NCBI RefSeq assembly: GCF_011683955.1
Contig: NZ_JAAQPI010000008.1
Span: forward strand, 309,777 to 373,776
DNA length: 64,000 bases
DNA from: Pseudomaricurvus alkylphenolicus
Lineage (GTDB): Bacteria > Pseudomonadota > Gammaproteobacteria > Pseudomonadales > Cellvibrionaceae
Direction of reading: 5' to 3'
Part shown: in pieces, positions 1-10,200 of the stretch
How the letters are laid out: each line of letters starts with the position of its first letter
How positions within the stretch are numbered: position 1 is the first letter of the stretch
Program-made: the position numbers and the translations under genes
The notes under the pieces: generated by a model
Told to the model about the DNA's origin: nothing
What the model saw: only the letters and a program-made list of their open reading frames with translations
The model's database searches: none

Positions 1-2
1 CG

Positions 3-509
3 GAAATCGATTCGGAGGCTGTTGTCGAGGCCGCCCAGTTGGCAGGTGTCCATGAAATGATCCTGCGCCTGCCGGATGGCTACGATACTCAAATCGGCAG
101 TCACGGTGGAGCCCTCTCGGGCGGCCAGCGTCAGCGCATCGGTTTGGCTCGCGCGCTCTATGGTAACCCTTGTTTTGTGGTTCTTGACGAACCCAACTCC
201 AATCTTGACGAAAAGGGTGAGCAGGAATTGCTGGCTGCGCTCAAGCGCATGAAGGAGCGGGGGGTGACCGTGATGATCATCGCACACCGACCTCAGGTCT
301 TGCTCAGTGTGGATAAGATTCTGGTGCTGGCAGAAGGCACCATGAAGGATTTCGGTACCCGCGATCAGGTCATGAGCAAATTTGTGAAGCCCTCAGCGGC
401 AGCCCAAGCCGCACAGGCGGCACAATCACAGCAGGGGCAGCCCAAAACCATTCAGGGGCAAGCGCAGCCTGCCAACGGCGCCAATGTCGTGCCCGTACCT
501 AATCGATAA
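3..509 (+). CDS. Type I secretion ABC transporter (permease/ATPase), C-terminal part
   Basis: The reading frame is open from base 3 and enters from outside the window, so only the last 168 residues of the nucleotide-binding domain are present. The ABC signature LSGGQRQR, the Walker B strand [11 protein letters not shown] and the switch histidine (IIAHRP) are all visible. DEPNSNLD is typical of PrtD/RsaD/HlyB-type exporters. The role is ATP-driven export of C-terminal-signal proteins from cytoplasm to outside, together with the adaptor and channel encoded just downstream. An Ala/Gln-rich tail of about 35 residues after the ATPase core is an extension. The missing N-terminal part should hold the membrane domain. 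Family assignment is firm; substrates are inferred to be the DUF4214/RTX proteins encoded further right. Confidence 0.93.
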   Translation, partial: EIDSEAVVEAAQLAGVHEMILRLPDGYDTQIGSHGGALSGGQRQRIGLARALYGNPCFVVLDEPNSNLDEKGEQELLAALKRMKERGVTVMIIAHRPQVLLSVDKILVLAEGTMKDFGTRDQVMSKFVKPSAAAQAAQAAQSQQGQPKTIQGQAQPANGANVVPVPNR

Positions 510-539
510 AACAGACAGCTTGATGGATAGAATCACAGC

Positions 540-2009
540 ATGACCGAGAAATCACAGGGAGCGGTCAACGACGCTCCTGATGCCGAAGAAAGCAAATCCA
601 CATTGCCCGAAGCACTGGACGCAAAAGCCGAGCCCGGTACTGATGCTGCAAAAGAGGGCGGGCCGGATCTCGCGCAGTTCGATACAGAGCAGCCGATTGA
701 TGAAGAGGCGGCCGACAATCTTGATGCTGAGACCGACTTTTCCAAACCTCGTCGAGTCGGCATGGTGCTCTTTATTCTGGTGTTTGGTGTATTTGGACTT
801 TGGTCGGTGATTGCGCCGCTGGAAAGTGCGGCCCTGGCGCCCGGCATCGTTGCTGTTAAGTCCCATAAGAAAACCGTTCAACACCTGGAAGGCGGCATCG
901 TCAAGTCCATCAATATCCGCAATGGTGACTTGGTGGAAGCCGAGGATGTGCTGATTGTTTTGGATGAGACCCAATCCCGCGCTCAGCTGGAAATTATTCG
1001 CGGTCAGTACATTGCTTTTAAAGCCAAGGAGTCTCGTCTGCTGGCCGAGCGGGATAACCGCAATCTGGTGGACTACCCGCAGGACCTTACCTCATTGGAA
1101 GATACCCGAGTCCAGGAAGAGGTGGCTTCACAGAATCAATTGTTCCAGGCTCGCCGCAGCTCCAAGATTGGTGAAATGTCGGTGCTGGAGCAGCGCATAG
1201 AGCAGCTGCAAACCAGCGTCAAAGGCCTGGAAGCCCTCAAGGACAGTAAAGAGGAGCTGGTGGTTTCCTACGGCGAAGAACTGAGTGATTTTCGCGATCT
1301 GCTGGACGAAGGTTATGCCGATAAAATCCGCGTGCGTGAACTGGAACGTAGCCACGCTCGCTTAAAAGGTGAAGTCGCTGAACTGATCTCCAATATCTCC
1401 GCCACCGAAGTACAGATTGGCGAGACCAAACTGAATATTCTGCAGCTGGATAAAGACTTCCATAGAAACGTTGTGGATGAATTGGCGGAAGTGCAGACCA
1501 GTCTGAACGATACCGAAGAGCGCATGAATGCGTTACTGGATACCGTAGAGCGTACTGAAATTCGTGCTCCTGCCAAGGGCATCGTACACGGTTTGCAGGT
1601 TCACACCTTGGGCGCCGTGTTGTCGCCCGGCACCCCGATTCTCGATATCGTACCGCAGTCGGATATTCTGGTTGTCGAGGCCCAGGTGGCGCCCATCGAC
1701 ATTGATCGGGTATTTATTGGCCAGGACGCAAAAATCCGCTTCTCAGCCTTTAAGAGCGCCACCACACAGGTGATATCCGCCGAGCTGATTTCCCTGTCTG
1801 CGGATCGAATCATCGACGAGCAAACCGGTATGCCGCACTACCTGGCCAGGGTGGAAGTCACCGATATTGGTTTAAAAGAACTTGGGGATTTGGAACTTTT
1901 GCCAGGGATGCCTGCCGAAGTTCTCATCAATACCGGGTCTCGCACATTGCTTGAGTATCTGACTCAGCCGATTACCGATGCGATGGCCCGATCCATGATT
2001 GAAGACTGA
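540..2009 (+). CDS. HlyD-family type I secretion periplasmic adaptor
   Basis: This 489-residue membrane-fusion protein should bridge the inner-membrane ABC exporter and the TolC-type channel. Visible parts are one transmembrane segment at about residues 75-95 (VGMVLFILVFGVFGLW), a lipoyl/barrel-sandwich half (VKSHKKTVQHLEGGIV), a long alpha-helical hairpin at about 150-330, and the second lipoyl half with beta-barrel (RTEIRAPAKGIVHGLQV). It lies 30 nt after the ABC gene and 8 nt before the channel gene, so one operon. The cytoplasmic N-terminus is odd: about 70 residues, rich in Asp, Glu and Ala, where PrtE-type adaptors usually have a short tail. It could be a substrate- or ATPase-docking extension, but no motif in it is recognised. 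Confidence 0.93.
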   Translation: MTEKSQGAVNDAPDAEESKSTLPEALDAKAEPGTDAAKEGGPDLAQFDTEQPIDEEAADNLDAETDFSKPRRVGMVLFILVFGVFGLWSVIAPLESAALAPGIVAVKSHKKTVQHLEGGIVKSINIRNGDLVEAEDVLIVLDETQSRAQLEIIRGQYIAFKAKESRLLAERDNRNLVDYPQDLTSLEDTRVQEEVASQNQLFQARRSSKIGEMSVLEQRIEQLQTSVKGLEALKDSKEELVVSYGEELSDFRDLLDEGYADKIRVRELERSHARLKGEVAELISNISATEVQIGETKLNILQLDKDFHRNVVDELAEVQTSLNDTEERMNALLDTVERTEIRAPAKGIVHGLQVHTLGAVLSPGTPILDIVPQSDILVVEAQVAPIDIDRVFIGQDAKIRFSAFKSATTQVISAELISLSADRIIDEQTGMPHYLARVEVTDIGLKELGDLELLPGMPAEVLINTGSRTLLEYLTQPITDAMARSMIED

Positions 2010-2017
2010 GATCACGC

Positions 2018-3436
2018 ATGAAGCGAACTATGATCGCGAAGCTCTTGGGGGGGCTTCTGGGGGTTCAGGCTGGCCTGGCGTTTTCTGCCGCGGTCGACCT
2101 GAAGCAGGTTTTTGGCGTGGCACTGGAATCCAGCCCGCGTCTGAATATTGCCCGTCACCAGTTAAATGTGGGCATTGCCCAGCAGGATCAGGCATTTGGG
2201 CAGTTGTTGCCGCAGATTAGTGCCTCATCCAGTCTTTCGAAAAACCGCCGCTGGACCGAGGGCTCAATAAGCCCCATCACTGGTACTAGGGGTGAAGAAA
2301 CATTCGAAGACTACGATGGCGAACGCTATAACATGCAGTTGCGCCAGGTGCTGTTTAACTGGCAGGCCTTCACCTCCAAAAAGCGAAGCGATATCGTCGT
2401 CGATCAGCGAGAAGCGGAGTATTTTGATGAGCTTGCGCTGCTGATGGTAGACGTCTCTGAAAAATACCTCGATACCCTGGAAGCACAGGACGCGCTCGAA
2501 ACCGTACGTTCCGAACGCCAGGCGATCGAGCGCAACCTGCGCCAGGTTGAACAGATGTACGAGCGAAAGCTGAGCAAGGTCACTGACCTCTATGAAGTGC
2601 AAGCTCGCGCTGCAGCGGTCGAAGTGGATGAAATCGATGCTGAAAATGCGGTCGCCTTGGCGAAGGAGCAGCTGTGGGAAGTGGCTGGCATGGAGATCGA
2701 CCAGTTGTTTGCCTTATCCGATGGCGTTGACGTGCCGGTGCTGGAAGGAGGCATGTCCAGCTGGGTGTCAAAGTCCTTGGCCGGAAATACTCAGATCAAA
2801 GCCCGGGCCCTTGCATGGGAAGCAGCCAAAACCAGAATTTCTGAGAGTCGGGGCGCCTACTACCCGACCGTCAACCTCGTGGGCACGGCAACGCAAAGTG
2901 ATATCGGCCCCGATAACAACGACACCAATAAGTACGAGAGTACCTATCTCGGTGTTGACATCAATATTCCAATTTATTCCGGCGGTGCCAATTCGGCGTC
3001 GGTACGCGAAGCCATCTCTCAGGCGGACATCTCTCGCGAAGAGCTGGAACAAATAAGGCGAGAAGTCACCCGCCGCGCCCGTGCCGCCTATATGAATCTC
3101 CATTCCAGTCACAAGCGTACGATTGCGTCGCGTAAAGCCGTGGAGTCCACAAGTAAGGCTTCAGCCGCCATGCGCAAGGGCTACGAATACGGCACGGTGA
3201 CTATCGTGGATGTACTCAATGCCCTGCGCGACGAATACACCGCCGTAAGAGATCTGCAGGCGGCACGTTATGCGCATATCAAAGCCATGCTGTATCTGAA
3301 GCGTGAAGCGGGAACACTGTCAGCCAAAGACCTGCACACCATTAATACCTGGCTAATCAGCCCGGAACAAGCCGCCGTTAACGACACAGCCGCAAAACAC
3401 TCCGCACCGGTACTGCGCTCGGCCAGTAACGGATAA
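2018..3436 (+). CDS. TolC-family type I secretion outer-membrane channel
   Basis: The 472-residue product has an N-terminal signal peptide (KLLGGLLGVQAGLAFSA) followed by the two-fold repeated helix-strand organisation of TolC-type channels. The strand regions YNMQLRQVLFNWQAF and YLGVDINIPIYSGG sit at equivalent places in the two repeats, and the late motif YEYGTVTIVDVLNALRDEY is the usual TolC/PrtF signature. It forms the outer-membrane exit duct for the ABC/HlyD pair directly upstream. The ATG is preceded by the adaptor stop with an 8-nt gap, which suggests translational coupling. The last 40 residues after the second helical hairpin are probably a disordered periplasmic tail. Specificity for any one substrate cannot be read from the sequence. 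Confidence 0.92.
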   Translation: MKRTMIAKLLGGLLGVQAGLAFSAAVDLKQVFGVALESSPRLNIARHQLNVGIAQQDQAFGQLLPQISASSSLSKNRRWTEGSISPITGTRGEETFEDYDGERYNMQLRQVLFNWQAFTSKKRSDIVVDQREAEYFDELALLMVDVSEKYLDTLEAQDALETVRSERQAIERNLRQVEQMYERKLSKVTDLYEVQARAAAVEVDEIDAENAVALAKEQLWEVAGMEIDQLFALSDGVDVPVLEGGMSSWVSKSLAGNTQIKARALAWEAAKTRISESRGAYYPTVNLVGTATQSDIGPDNNDTNKYESTYLGVDINIPIYSGGANSASVREAISQADISREELEQIRREVTRRARAAYMNLHSSHKRTIASRKAVESTSKASAAMRKGYEYGTVTIVDVLNALRDEYTAVRDLQAARYAHIKAMLYLKREAGTLSAKDLHTINTWLISPEQAAVNDTAAKHSAPVLRSASNG

Positions 3437-3441
3437 GCAGG

Positions 3442-4587
3442 ATGACAGCAAGCGCCGGGGGCGCCCGAACCAACGTTCTGCACGTCTATAAAACGGCGAT
3501 CCCCTATACCATGGGCGGAGTAGAACAGGTGCTTTACCAGCTGACCCAAAGCACCGCTGAACAAGGGTTTTGCCACCAAGTCTTGACGCTGCATGACGGT
3601 GACCGCATAGAGCGGATAGAACACCAGGGTGTGGAGATTACCGCGGTTCCCTGGTTTCTGCACCTGAACTCAACCCCCTTGTCGGTAAAATACCTGCGCG
3701 AGTTTCGACGCCTGAGAGAGCAGACGGATATTCTCCACTACCATTTTCCGTTTCCACTGCAAGACCTGGCTCATCTCTGTCTGGGCGGCAGAAAGAAACC
3801 GTCCGTGCTCTCGTACCACAGTGATGTGGTCAGGCAAAAATGGATTAAACCGATTTACACACCGGTGATGCATCGTTTTCTGGGCAGTCTTGATGCCATT
3901 GTTGCCGCATCACCTCAATACGCGCAGTCGAGCCAGGTGTTAAAGCGCTTTGCGGACAAGGTCGAGGTCATACCCTATGGTCTAGAGCAAGCGTCATATC
4001 CAGAGACCGACCCAGAGATGCTGGAACACCTCGCCAGTCATCTGGCGGACGGCTTCTTTCTCTTCGTCGGTGTCTTGAGATACTACAAAGGTTTGGAGTT
4101 CTTGATTGAGGCGGCCCGCAAGACGGGGTTGCCTGTGGTGATTGCCGGTGATGGCCCGTTGCGGGACAGGGTCGAGATGGCGGCAGGCCAGCACGCCAAT
4201 ATCCACTATTTGGGGCAGGTGACGGACAGCCAAAAATCGGCTCTGTTAAAACAGGCAACGGCCTTTGTGTTTCCCTCGCACCTGCGGGCCGAAGCCTTTG
4301 GTATCAGCCTCCTGGAAGCGGCCATGTACGGTAAGCCATTGATTTCGGCGGACATCTCAACGGGAACCACCTATATCAATCAGCATCAGCAGACGGGTTT
4401 GGTGGTGCCGCCGGGGTCAACAGATGCGTTGATGGCAGCCATGGCAGAGCTCTGGAACGACAGCCAGGCCCGCCACCAATATGGCGCCGCCGCCAGAGAG
4501 CGCTACCTGCATCATTTTACCCAACAGCGAATGGGCCAGAAGTATTCAGATCTCTACCGCAAAGTACAAGCCGGACGCCGCAGCTGA
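3442..4587 (+). CDS. GT4-family glycosyltransferase
   Basis: A GT-B fold transferase of 381 residues. The N-terminal Rossmann half has the glycine-rich acceptor loop (YTMGGVEQVLYQL). The C-terminal half has VGVLRYYKGLEFLIEA and the nucleotide-sugar-binding E-x7-E region EAFGISLLEA near residue 285. GT4 enzymes with this architecture commonly transfer mannose or a deoxyhexose from a GDP-sugar in O-polysaccharide assembly. The gene starts 5 nt after the channel gene, so it is part of the secretion operon, which links protein export to glycan synthesis. Neither donor nor linkage can be determined; a GDP-rhamnose or GDP-mannose donor is inferred from the gmd/rmd genes near 35 kb. No transmembrane segment is seen, so the enzyme is cytosolic or peripheral. 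Confidence 0.88.
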   Translation: MTASAGGARTNVLHVYKTAIPYTMGGVEQVLYQLTQSTAEQGFCHQVLTLHDGDRIERIEHQGVEITAVPWFLHLNSTPLSVKYLREFRRLREQTDILHYHFPFPLQDLAHLCLGGRKKPSVLSYHSDVVRQKWIKPIYTPVMHRFLGSLDAIVAASPQYAQSSQVLKRFADKVEVIPYGLEQASYPETDPEMLEHLASHLADGFFLFVGVLRYYKGLEFLIEAARKTGLPVVIAGDGPLRDRVEMAAGQHANIHYLGQVTDSQKSALLKQATAFVFPSHLRAEAFGISLLEAAMYGKPLISADISTGTTYINQHQQTGLVVPPGSTDALMAAMAELWNDSQARHQYGAAARERYLHHFTQQRMGQKYSDLYRKVQAGRRS

Positions 4588-4642
4588 CTAAAATTCGCTA
4601 TCATTTATTCTCGAACTTCTGATTCAAGGCGCAGTCTCCTTC

Positions 4643-5854
4643 ATGCCCAACCCCATCAATCTCTTAGTTAACGTCGATTGCCTGCGCTCCGAGCTCACTG
4701 GCATTGGCCACTATACCCACAACCTGCTGGTGGAACTGATCAAGGACCCGGCCATTGGCGAAGTGAAGGGAATCAGCGCATTGGGGCAGGTGACTCAAGA
4801 TGAGCTGATGGGACTGCTTAAGTTGGAGACCTCGGAAGGAGAAGAGGCGAGGGCGGAAGCATCCTCCGTTTCAGGATTTAAGGCAAAAACCTTGGGTCTG
4901 GCCATTCGGGCGGCGAGGCATGTTCCCTATGCCCGTACTCTGGCGCACCACTGGCGCAGTCGAATGGCTAAGGCTCAGCAGGCAAACATAGAGGGTTTCT
5001 TATACTGGGAACCCAATTACACATTATTGCCGGTCAATAATCGGGCGGTAACGACCATCTGCGACATATCCCACGTACGCTATCCCGAATTCCACCCCGC
5101 CGAACGCATTGAGCTGATGGAGCGATTGCTACCGGAAACCTTTCAACGCTCAGATCAAATCCTGACCATCTCGGAGTTTACCCGCGATGAGCTGGTGGAC
5201 TATTACGGGTTGAGGAAGAAGGATATCGCTATCGTGCCTCCGGCGGTATCGCCGGAATTCCGCCCGCGAGCCGCTTCAGAGTGCGAGAGTGTCAGAAAAC
5301 GTTACAACCTTCCCGAGCAATTTGTGATGTCACTGGGCACACTTGAGCCACGCAAGAATTTGGTGGGTCTGATCGAAGCCTACGCCCAGCTGCCCAATCC
5401 GTTGCGTGAACAATACCCGCTGGTGATTACCGGCGGGGACGGCTGGCGACGTGGCAAAATTGAAGACGCGCTGAAGCAGCTTCCCCAGCACCAGTTGATC
5501 CGAACCGGCTACGTGGATCAGCAAGACCTCCCCCTGATTATTTCTTGTGCAACCTTGATGGCCTACCCCTCCTTCTATGAGGGATTTGGTATGCCGGTGC
5601 TTGAAGCCATGGCGTCTGGCGTCCCGGTATTGACCTCAAACCTGAGCTCAATGCCGGAAGTTTGTGATGGCTCCGGCATACTGGTCGATCCACACCGAGT
5701 GGAATCCATTGCCGAGGGCCTCTCCAGGGTGCTGGAAAACGAACAGCTGAGACTCGAAAAACAACAAGCCGGCTTGGCGGTGGCCAGTCGGTACAGCTGG
5801 CAGAATTCGGCAGCCATGCTGAGGGATGTCTTCGTTCAGGTGCAAAGCCGTTGA
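4643..5854 (+). CDS. GT4-family glycosyltransferase (mannosyltransferase-like)
   Basis: This 403-residue GT-B enzyme carries the motif pair common in WbpZ/MtfA-type mannosyl- or rhamnosyltransferases: SLGTLEPRKNLVGLIEAY at about residues 230-247 and PSFYEGFGMPVLEAMASGVPV at about 310-330. The conserved ISEFTRDELV segment precedes the linker. It lies 55 nt downstream of another GT4 gene and overlaps the next gene by 4 nt, so it is cotranscribed. Likely role: one of the transferases for the O-polysaccharide whose export genes lie at 36-38 kb. Distance from the rest of that locus is explained by the insertion of the giant surface-protein gene between them. Sugar specificity is inference. Confidence 0.88.
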   Translation: MPNPINLLVNVDCLRSELTGIGHYTHNLLVELIKDPAIGEVKGISALGQVTQDELMGLLKLETSEGEEARAEASSVSGFKAKTLGLAIRAARHVPYARTLAHHWRSRMAKAQQANIEGFLYWEPNYTLLPVNNRAVTTICDISHVRYPEFHPAERIELMERLLPETFQRSDQILTISEFTRDELVDYYGLRKKDIAIVPPAVSPEFRPRAASECESVRKRYNLPEQFVMSLGTLEPRKNLVGLIEAYAQLPNPLREQYPLVITGGDGWRRGKIEDALKQLPQHQLIRTGYVDQQDLPLIISCATLMAYPSFYEGFGMPVLEAMASGVPVLTSNLSSMPEVCDGSGILVDPHRVESIAEGLSRVLENEQLRLEKQQAGLAVASRYSWQNSAAMLRDVFVQVQSR

Positions 5855-6126
5855 GCTTATTCAAAAAGCTGTCCGAATTACTGTCCGAGCACGACAAGAG
5901 GCAGCATTTTGGCTACAGTCTGGTCATTATGCTGACACTGCAATGGCTCATGCCTTTGTGGCTGGCCTTCCTGACCACCTTTCTCATCGGTCTTATCAAG
6001 GAAATCTGGGATCACTACTGGGGATCCGGTTTTTGTTGGCAGGATATGAAGGCCAACATGCTTGGGATTCTACTGGCAGTCCTGATCTACTTTATTCTTT
6101 TGATCGCGGTCGGCCCATTGCGGTGA
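5851..6126 (+). CDS. Small inner-membrane protein
   Basis: A 91-residue protein with two or three hydrophobic segments (residues about 20-48 and 67-88) separated by a short Trp-rich stretch (IWDHYWGSGFCWQDM). The TTG start overlaps the stop of the preceding glycosyltransferase (TTGA), the usual sign of translational coupling. The N-terminal SEHDKRQHFGYS and the internal EIWDH resemble small membrane proteins of the VanZ/YfiM-like type, but that is only a resemblance. It is the last gene of the secretion/glycosyltransferase operon; about 1.1 kb without genes follows. Function unknown. Confidence 0.7.
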   Translation: MSLFKKLSELLSEHDKRQHFGYSLVIMLTLQWLMPLWLAFLTTFLIGLIKEIWDHYWGSGFCWQDMKANMLGILLAVLIYFILLIAVGPLR

Positions 6127-7017
6127 AATCCGCCCTCTAAAATCGTCGTACATCTTTCGTTGTGTCTAAAAAATAGACTAAAGAAAAAAACAATAAAGGA
6201 TTTGTGGCGAAGTTAGTTAATGTGCACTACGCTTTAGAGCGTTATAAGCTGTGAGCTTTAGCGATACATGACTACAAAGCGCGAGCCTTTGAGGTGGCGC
6301 AAAAAATCTTATCGGATTAAAAAATGAACAGCCTTGGCTGTGTTCCAGCACCACTACCGGAGTGCCGATATAGGATTACCTATATAAAGGAACAAAGAAT
6401 ACCCTGCAGAGGTGGAATCTTGACCGAATTCTTCCTGGCAACTCCTTTCCAAAATACGGTGCTGTGTTCGCACCGCGTTACACGAAACGTTAAAACAAAT
6501 ATGGAATGATTGAAGGAGGTCTGATTGAAGGAACGAGTTAAGTTGGCAGTTTAAATTGGGAAGCGGTAAAAAGTTTAAAAACTTGGGGCGTACATTTTAT
6601 AGGCAATTCTCGCTTGTAATTACGAAGCTCAGACAGCAATGACAGGTATGACAGGATGTTCTGTCGTTCTTGCTTCTATATATAAGAAGCAAGAACAAGT
6701 TCTTTCGTTTCTCTCTTGTGGTTCCGCACTACTCGATTGCTAAACCGCAGCGATTCTTTTTTTGGCTGCGCAAGCTCCCTCCTTTATTGGGCTCTTTCCT
6801 TTCAAGCGTTCAGCGTTGACTGGATTCAATTCAAAACCTGTAAAAAGAATTCTGACTGCAATGACCTTGTCATGGTTTTCAGATAAAGCCGCGCGCCGAA
6901 AGTCATGGGCGCAGAAGCCGTTAAAGCCTTTTGCTCAAAAATTAAACGGCACAAACTAAGGCTCAAACATAAATTGAAAATGCATCACAACTTTATGGAA
7001 AGTAAGGGGAAAATGAT
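6127..7017 (+). other. Gene-free upstream region of the giant surface-protein gene
   Basis: About 0.9 kb of visibly AT-rich sequence between the secretion operon and the promoter of the giant gene. Two short open frames in it (6324-6509 and 6762-6959) lack ribosome-binding sites and recognisable protein features and are not called. It contains a perfect 12-bp inverted repeat (6666-6696) and a smaller one at 6164-6178. Upstream regulatory DNA or a small RNA gene are both possible. Confidence 0.6.
6666..6696 (+). repeat. Perfect 12-bp inverted repeat with 7-nt AT loop
   Basis: The arms gttcttgcttct (6666-6677) and agaagcaagaac (6685-6696) are exact reverse complements around the loop atatata. 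The right arm can also pair in the alternative way agaac/gttct (6692-6696 with 6699-6703). It lies about 350 nt upstream of the promoter at 7018, so it is not in the mRNA from that promoter. It could be an operator for a dimeric regulator, or a hairpin in a longer transcript or small RNA. No T-run follows directly. Confidence 0.7.
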
Positions 7018-7046
7018 TTGACAGCCTTGTAGACGGCAGTTATAAA
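7018..7046 (+). promoter_or_regulatory. Near-consensus sigma70 promoter of the giant surface-protein gene
   Basis: TTGACA (7018-7023) is followed after exactly 17 nt by TATAAA (7041-7046). That is a perfect -35 box and a 5/6 -10 box at ideal spacing. Transcription should start near 7053, giving a leader of about 168 nt. The gene then has a strong Shine-Dalgarno sequence AAAGGAG (7207-7213) seven bases before the ATG. This strength fits a protein needed in bulk, as S-layer proteins are. Confidence 0.8.
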
Positions 7047-7220
7047 TGCAGCACAGGATGCTGGACTGCCCAGTGTTTGCTGCTTGCTATTTGTCGAAGC
7101 TTAGGTTTGTCAAATGAGTAGGGTAGGTAGTTGGCAACATCTTGGGGGGTGAGTGACCATTGGTTGATGAACCCAACTTTATAAAACCTAGGTAAAACCA
7201 AAAAACAAAGGAGTGCCATA

Positions 7221-10200
7221 ATGGCTACTGTTTCTGAACAGATTCAGCAGATCTATATTGGTCTTTTAGGCCGTGCCGCTGCTCAGGCAGGCTTGGAATA
7301 CTGGACCGAACAGATCGAAAGCGGAAATCTGACCATCGAACAGCTTCGCGCTAACATCGTCAATGAGCAGCCGGAATATATTGAGGGCTTGGGCTCACAG
7401 ACTCGCGCACAGGTTGTTTTCGCCCTGTACGAAAATCTGTTCGAACGCGCACCTGCTGATGAAGGCCTGGAGTACTGGGTTAACGGCGGTGGTTCGACTG
7501 TAAATATCGATCAGCTGGTTCTGGCACTGATTGATGGTGCTTCTGCAGCCGATCAGCTGGTGCTGGCTAACAAAGTTGAAGCTGCTGAGTATTACACGGC
7601 TCAGCGTGGCAGTGCAGAGACCCACAACGCTGGTGACGCCGCAGCCGCTGTTGCAGAGGTTGATGGAACGGTTGCTTCGCTGGAAGCGTCCAAAGCCGTT
7701 GTTGATGGTTTGAACAACCCCGGCAACACCAGCAATACCTTTACTCTGCAAGAGAATACGACCGTAATCGGTGCTTCTGCCGGTCAAGATGAGGTCACTG
7801 AGCTGGTTAACTACTGGGGCGACCCAGACACTGGCGAAGGCATCCCCCTGGTTGATCTGCTTGAGTATGTTCGCAGCCTGACCGGCCTGGATTTCCACGA
7901 GCTGGGCTTGATCAACATTGCCAACGGCAACGACGACGGCCTGAATAATGGTGAAGAAGGTTCCCCAGGTTCCTCCACCGAAGTCAATGGCGGCATCGAC
8001 CCCAATGACGCTCAAAACATCACTATCACCACTGGTGACGTAGGCGACGACAGCAACGTAGATGTTGTCATCTCAGTAACTGACTCTGACGGTACTATCC
8101 ACCAGTCTGAAGCCAGCATCGCTGTAGAATACGTCGACTTCCTGAACGATCTGCTGCTGGATGGCGAAGACGGTGAGTCTCGTCTGTTCGAGAAAGAGAT
8201 CATTGTCTCTGAAGGTGTATCCGGAAGCGCCGGTGAAGAAGTTCCCGTTGATATCGTTCTGACCACCACCACCAACAACGGTGGCACTGTCGAAGCGGGC
8301 TACACTTCTGCTGTAAACGACAAGATCGATGCGGGCCGTCTGGATCTGCTGCACAAAGCCTACATTGATGGCGGCGACGGGGTGAACACCCTGCAGATCA
8401 GCGCCAAGGGCGTTTATGCTCAGCCCAAGCAGCTGTTCAATATTGATCACGTCACTATTGAGAATTTGCCCAATGTTTACACGACTATCGACGACGATGG
8501 TCAGCCGGTAAATACTTACACCGACTATGGCTGGGGTGTATCCGGCACAGGCGAATTCGCAAACAGCGTACTGGACCTGCGTTACGCTCACGATATCCAG
8601 ACCCTGACCATTACCGAAGGCGACTTCGAAGGTCTGGAAGTTTACGATCTGGAAGGTGGCATTGCACAGCAGTCCGTCGTTAACTTCGGAACCTCCGTGG
8701 TTGCTGGTGACGTCTTCGTTATTACCATCAACGGTGTTGATGTTAGCTACGAAGCTCAGCCCGCTGGCGCTGACCCCGTTGCTGACCCCGCGGACACCAT
8801 CGAAGATGTGATCGCCGAGCTGGTTGCGGCCATTAACAATGACCCCACCGTTGGTGACATGGTGACCGCTTCTGCGGGTCAGAACAACATCAACCTGACC
8901 GGTGATGTGGCTGGTGCCGACTTCAACCTGTCCGTAGATGGCGATATCAACGATGAGCTGGTAGTCGAAGCTGAAGAGCCTTCCTCTGTTGCCAACAGCA
9001 TCCCACTGGGTGACCTGACCATCAGTGGTGTTCGCAATGGCGCAACCACCATCCTTGAGGGCAACTTCTCTCGTGATGTCAAGGTTCACTACTCAGACGT
9101 TCAAGGTGATGATGGCATTAATATCACCCTGGACAGCGTTAACTTCACCAGCGGATCCGACCTGGATATCGCCCACAACTCCCCGACTCTGAACATTGAG
9201 TCCACCGGTGGTGGCAACACCCTGAAGGGTGAGCTGAGTGACAGTGGTGAAGCTGGCCTGCAAAACCTGAACATCACCGGCGACGCCTTCCTGTACATTC
9301 AGGACAGCATTGCCAGCGATTTTGCCGGCGGTACCCCAGCCCATATTGACGCCTCAGCCAACACCGCTGGTGTTGACCTGAGCATGAATGGCTACAACGA
9401 CGAAGTTCACTTCGTTGGTACCCTGGACTCCGATGACCACTTCAGCAGTGTTAACAGCTCCAGCGGTCGCGATGTAAGCATTCAAGGTGGTCACGGTAAC
9501 AACGAATTCTCTGTTGAGACCGACGGCAATGTTGTCGTTTCTGCAGGTGAAGGTAACAACGAAATCTGGGCTATCTCCAATGGCGACGACGAGCACGTTC
9601 TGGAAGAGAACGTAACCGTTACCGTACTGGGTGGTAACAACCACATTGGTGTTGAGTCTACTGACAAATTCACCATTTCTGCTGGCGACGGTGACAACCT
9701 GATCGAAGCCCAGGGTGGTGCCTTTGAAGGTGTAGCCGCAACTGAAACCGACGTCAGCGCTATCGTACTTGGTGACGGTAACAACCAGATCGATGCCGAT
9801 GCAGGTGTTCTTGCTATTGTGGCCGGTGACGGTTCTAACCAGATCTCTCTGGGCGATAATGGCTACGACTTTGTTACCATTCCCAATGTTACGCCAGCGC
9901 CCATTGCATCGCTGAGCCTGACCGTTGGTGACGGCGGCAACTTCATCAAAGCTGTAAACGTCGCGACTGGTAGCATTACTGCCGGTGCGGGTAGTGACAG
10001 CATTGAGGTTGAAGGCACCGCTTATGTTGATTCTTCTATCAGCATCAATGCGGGTGACGGTAACAACACGGTAGTTGTTGCGGAAGTCGAAGACGTTACT
10101 GTAACCACTGGTTCTGGTGACGACAGCATCACCATCATTGGTGGCGATGTTGATTTTGACAGTGCCGACGATACTCAGGACGATCTTTCCGGTGAAAATG

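Noticed and set aside
6324..6959. Short frames before the giant gene (6324-6509, 6762-6959)
   Set aside because: No ribosome-binding sites and composition like the surrounding non-coding DNA.
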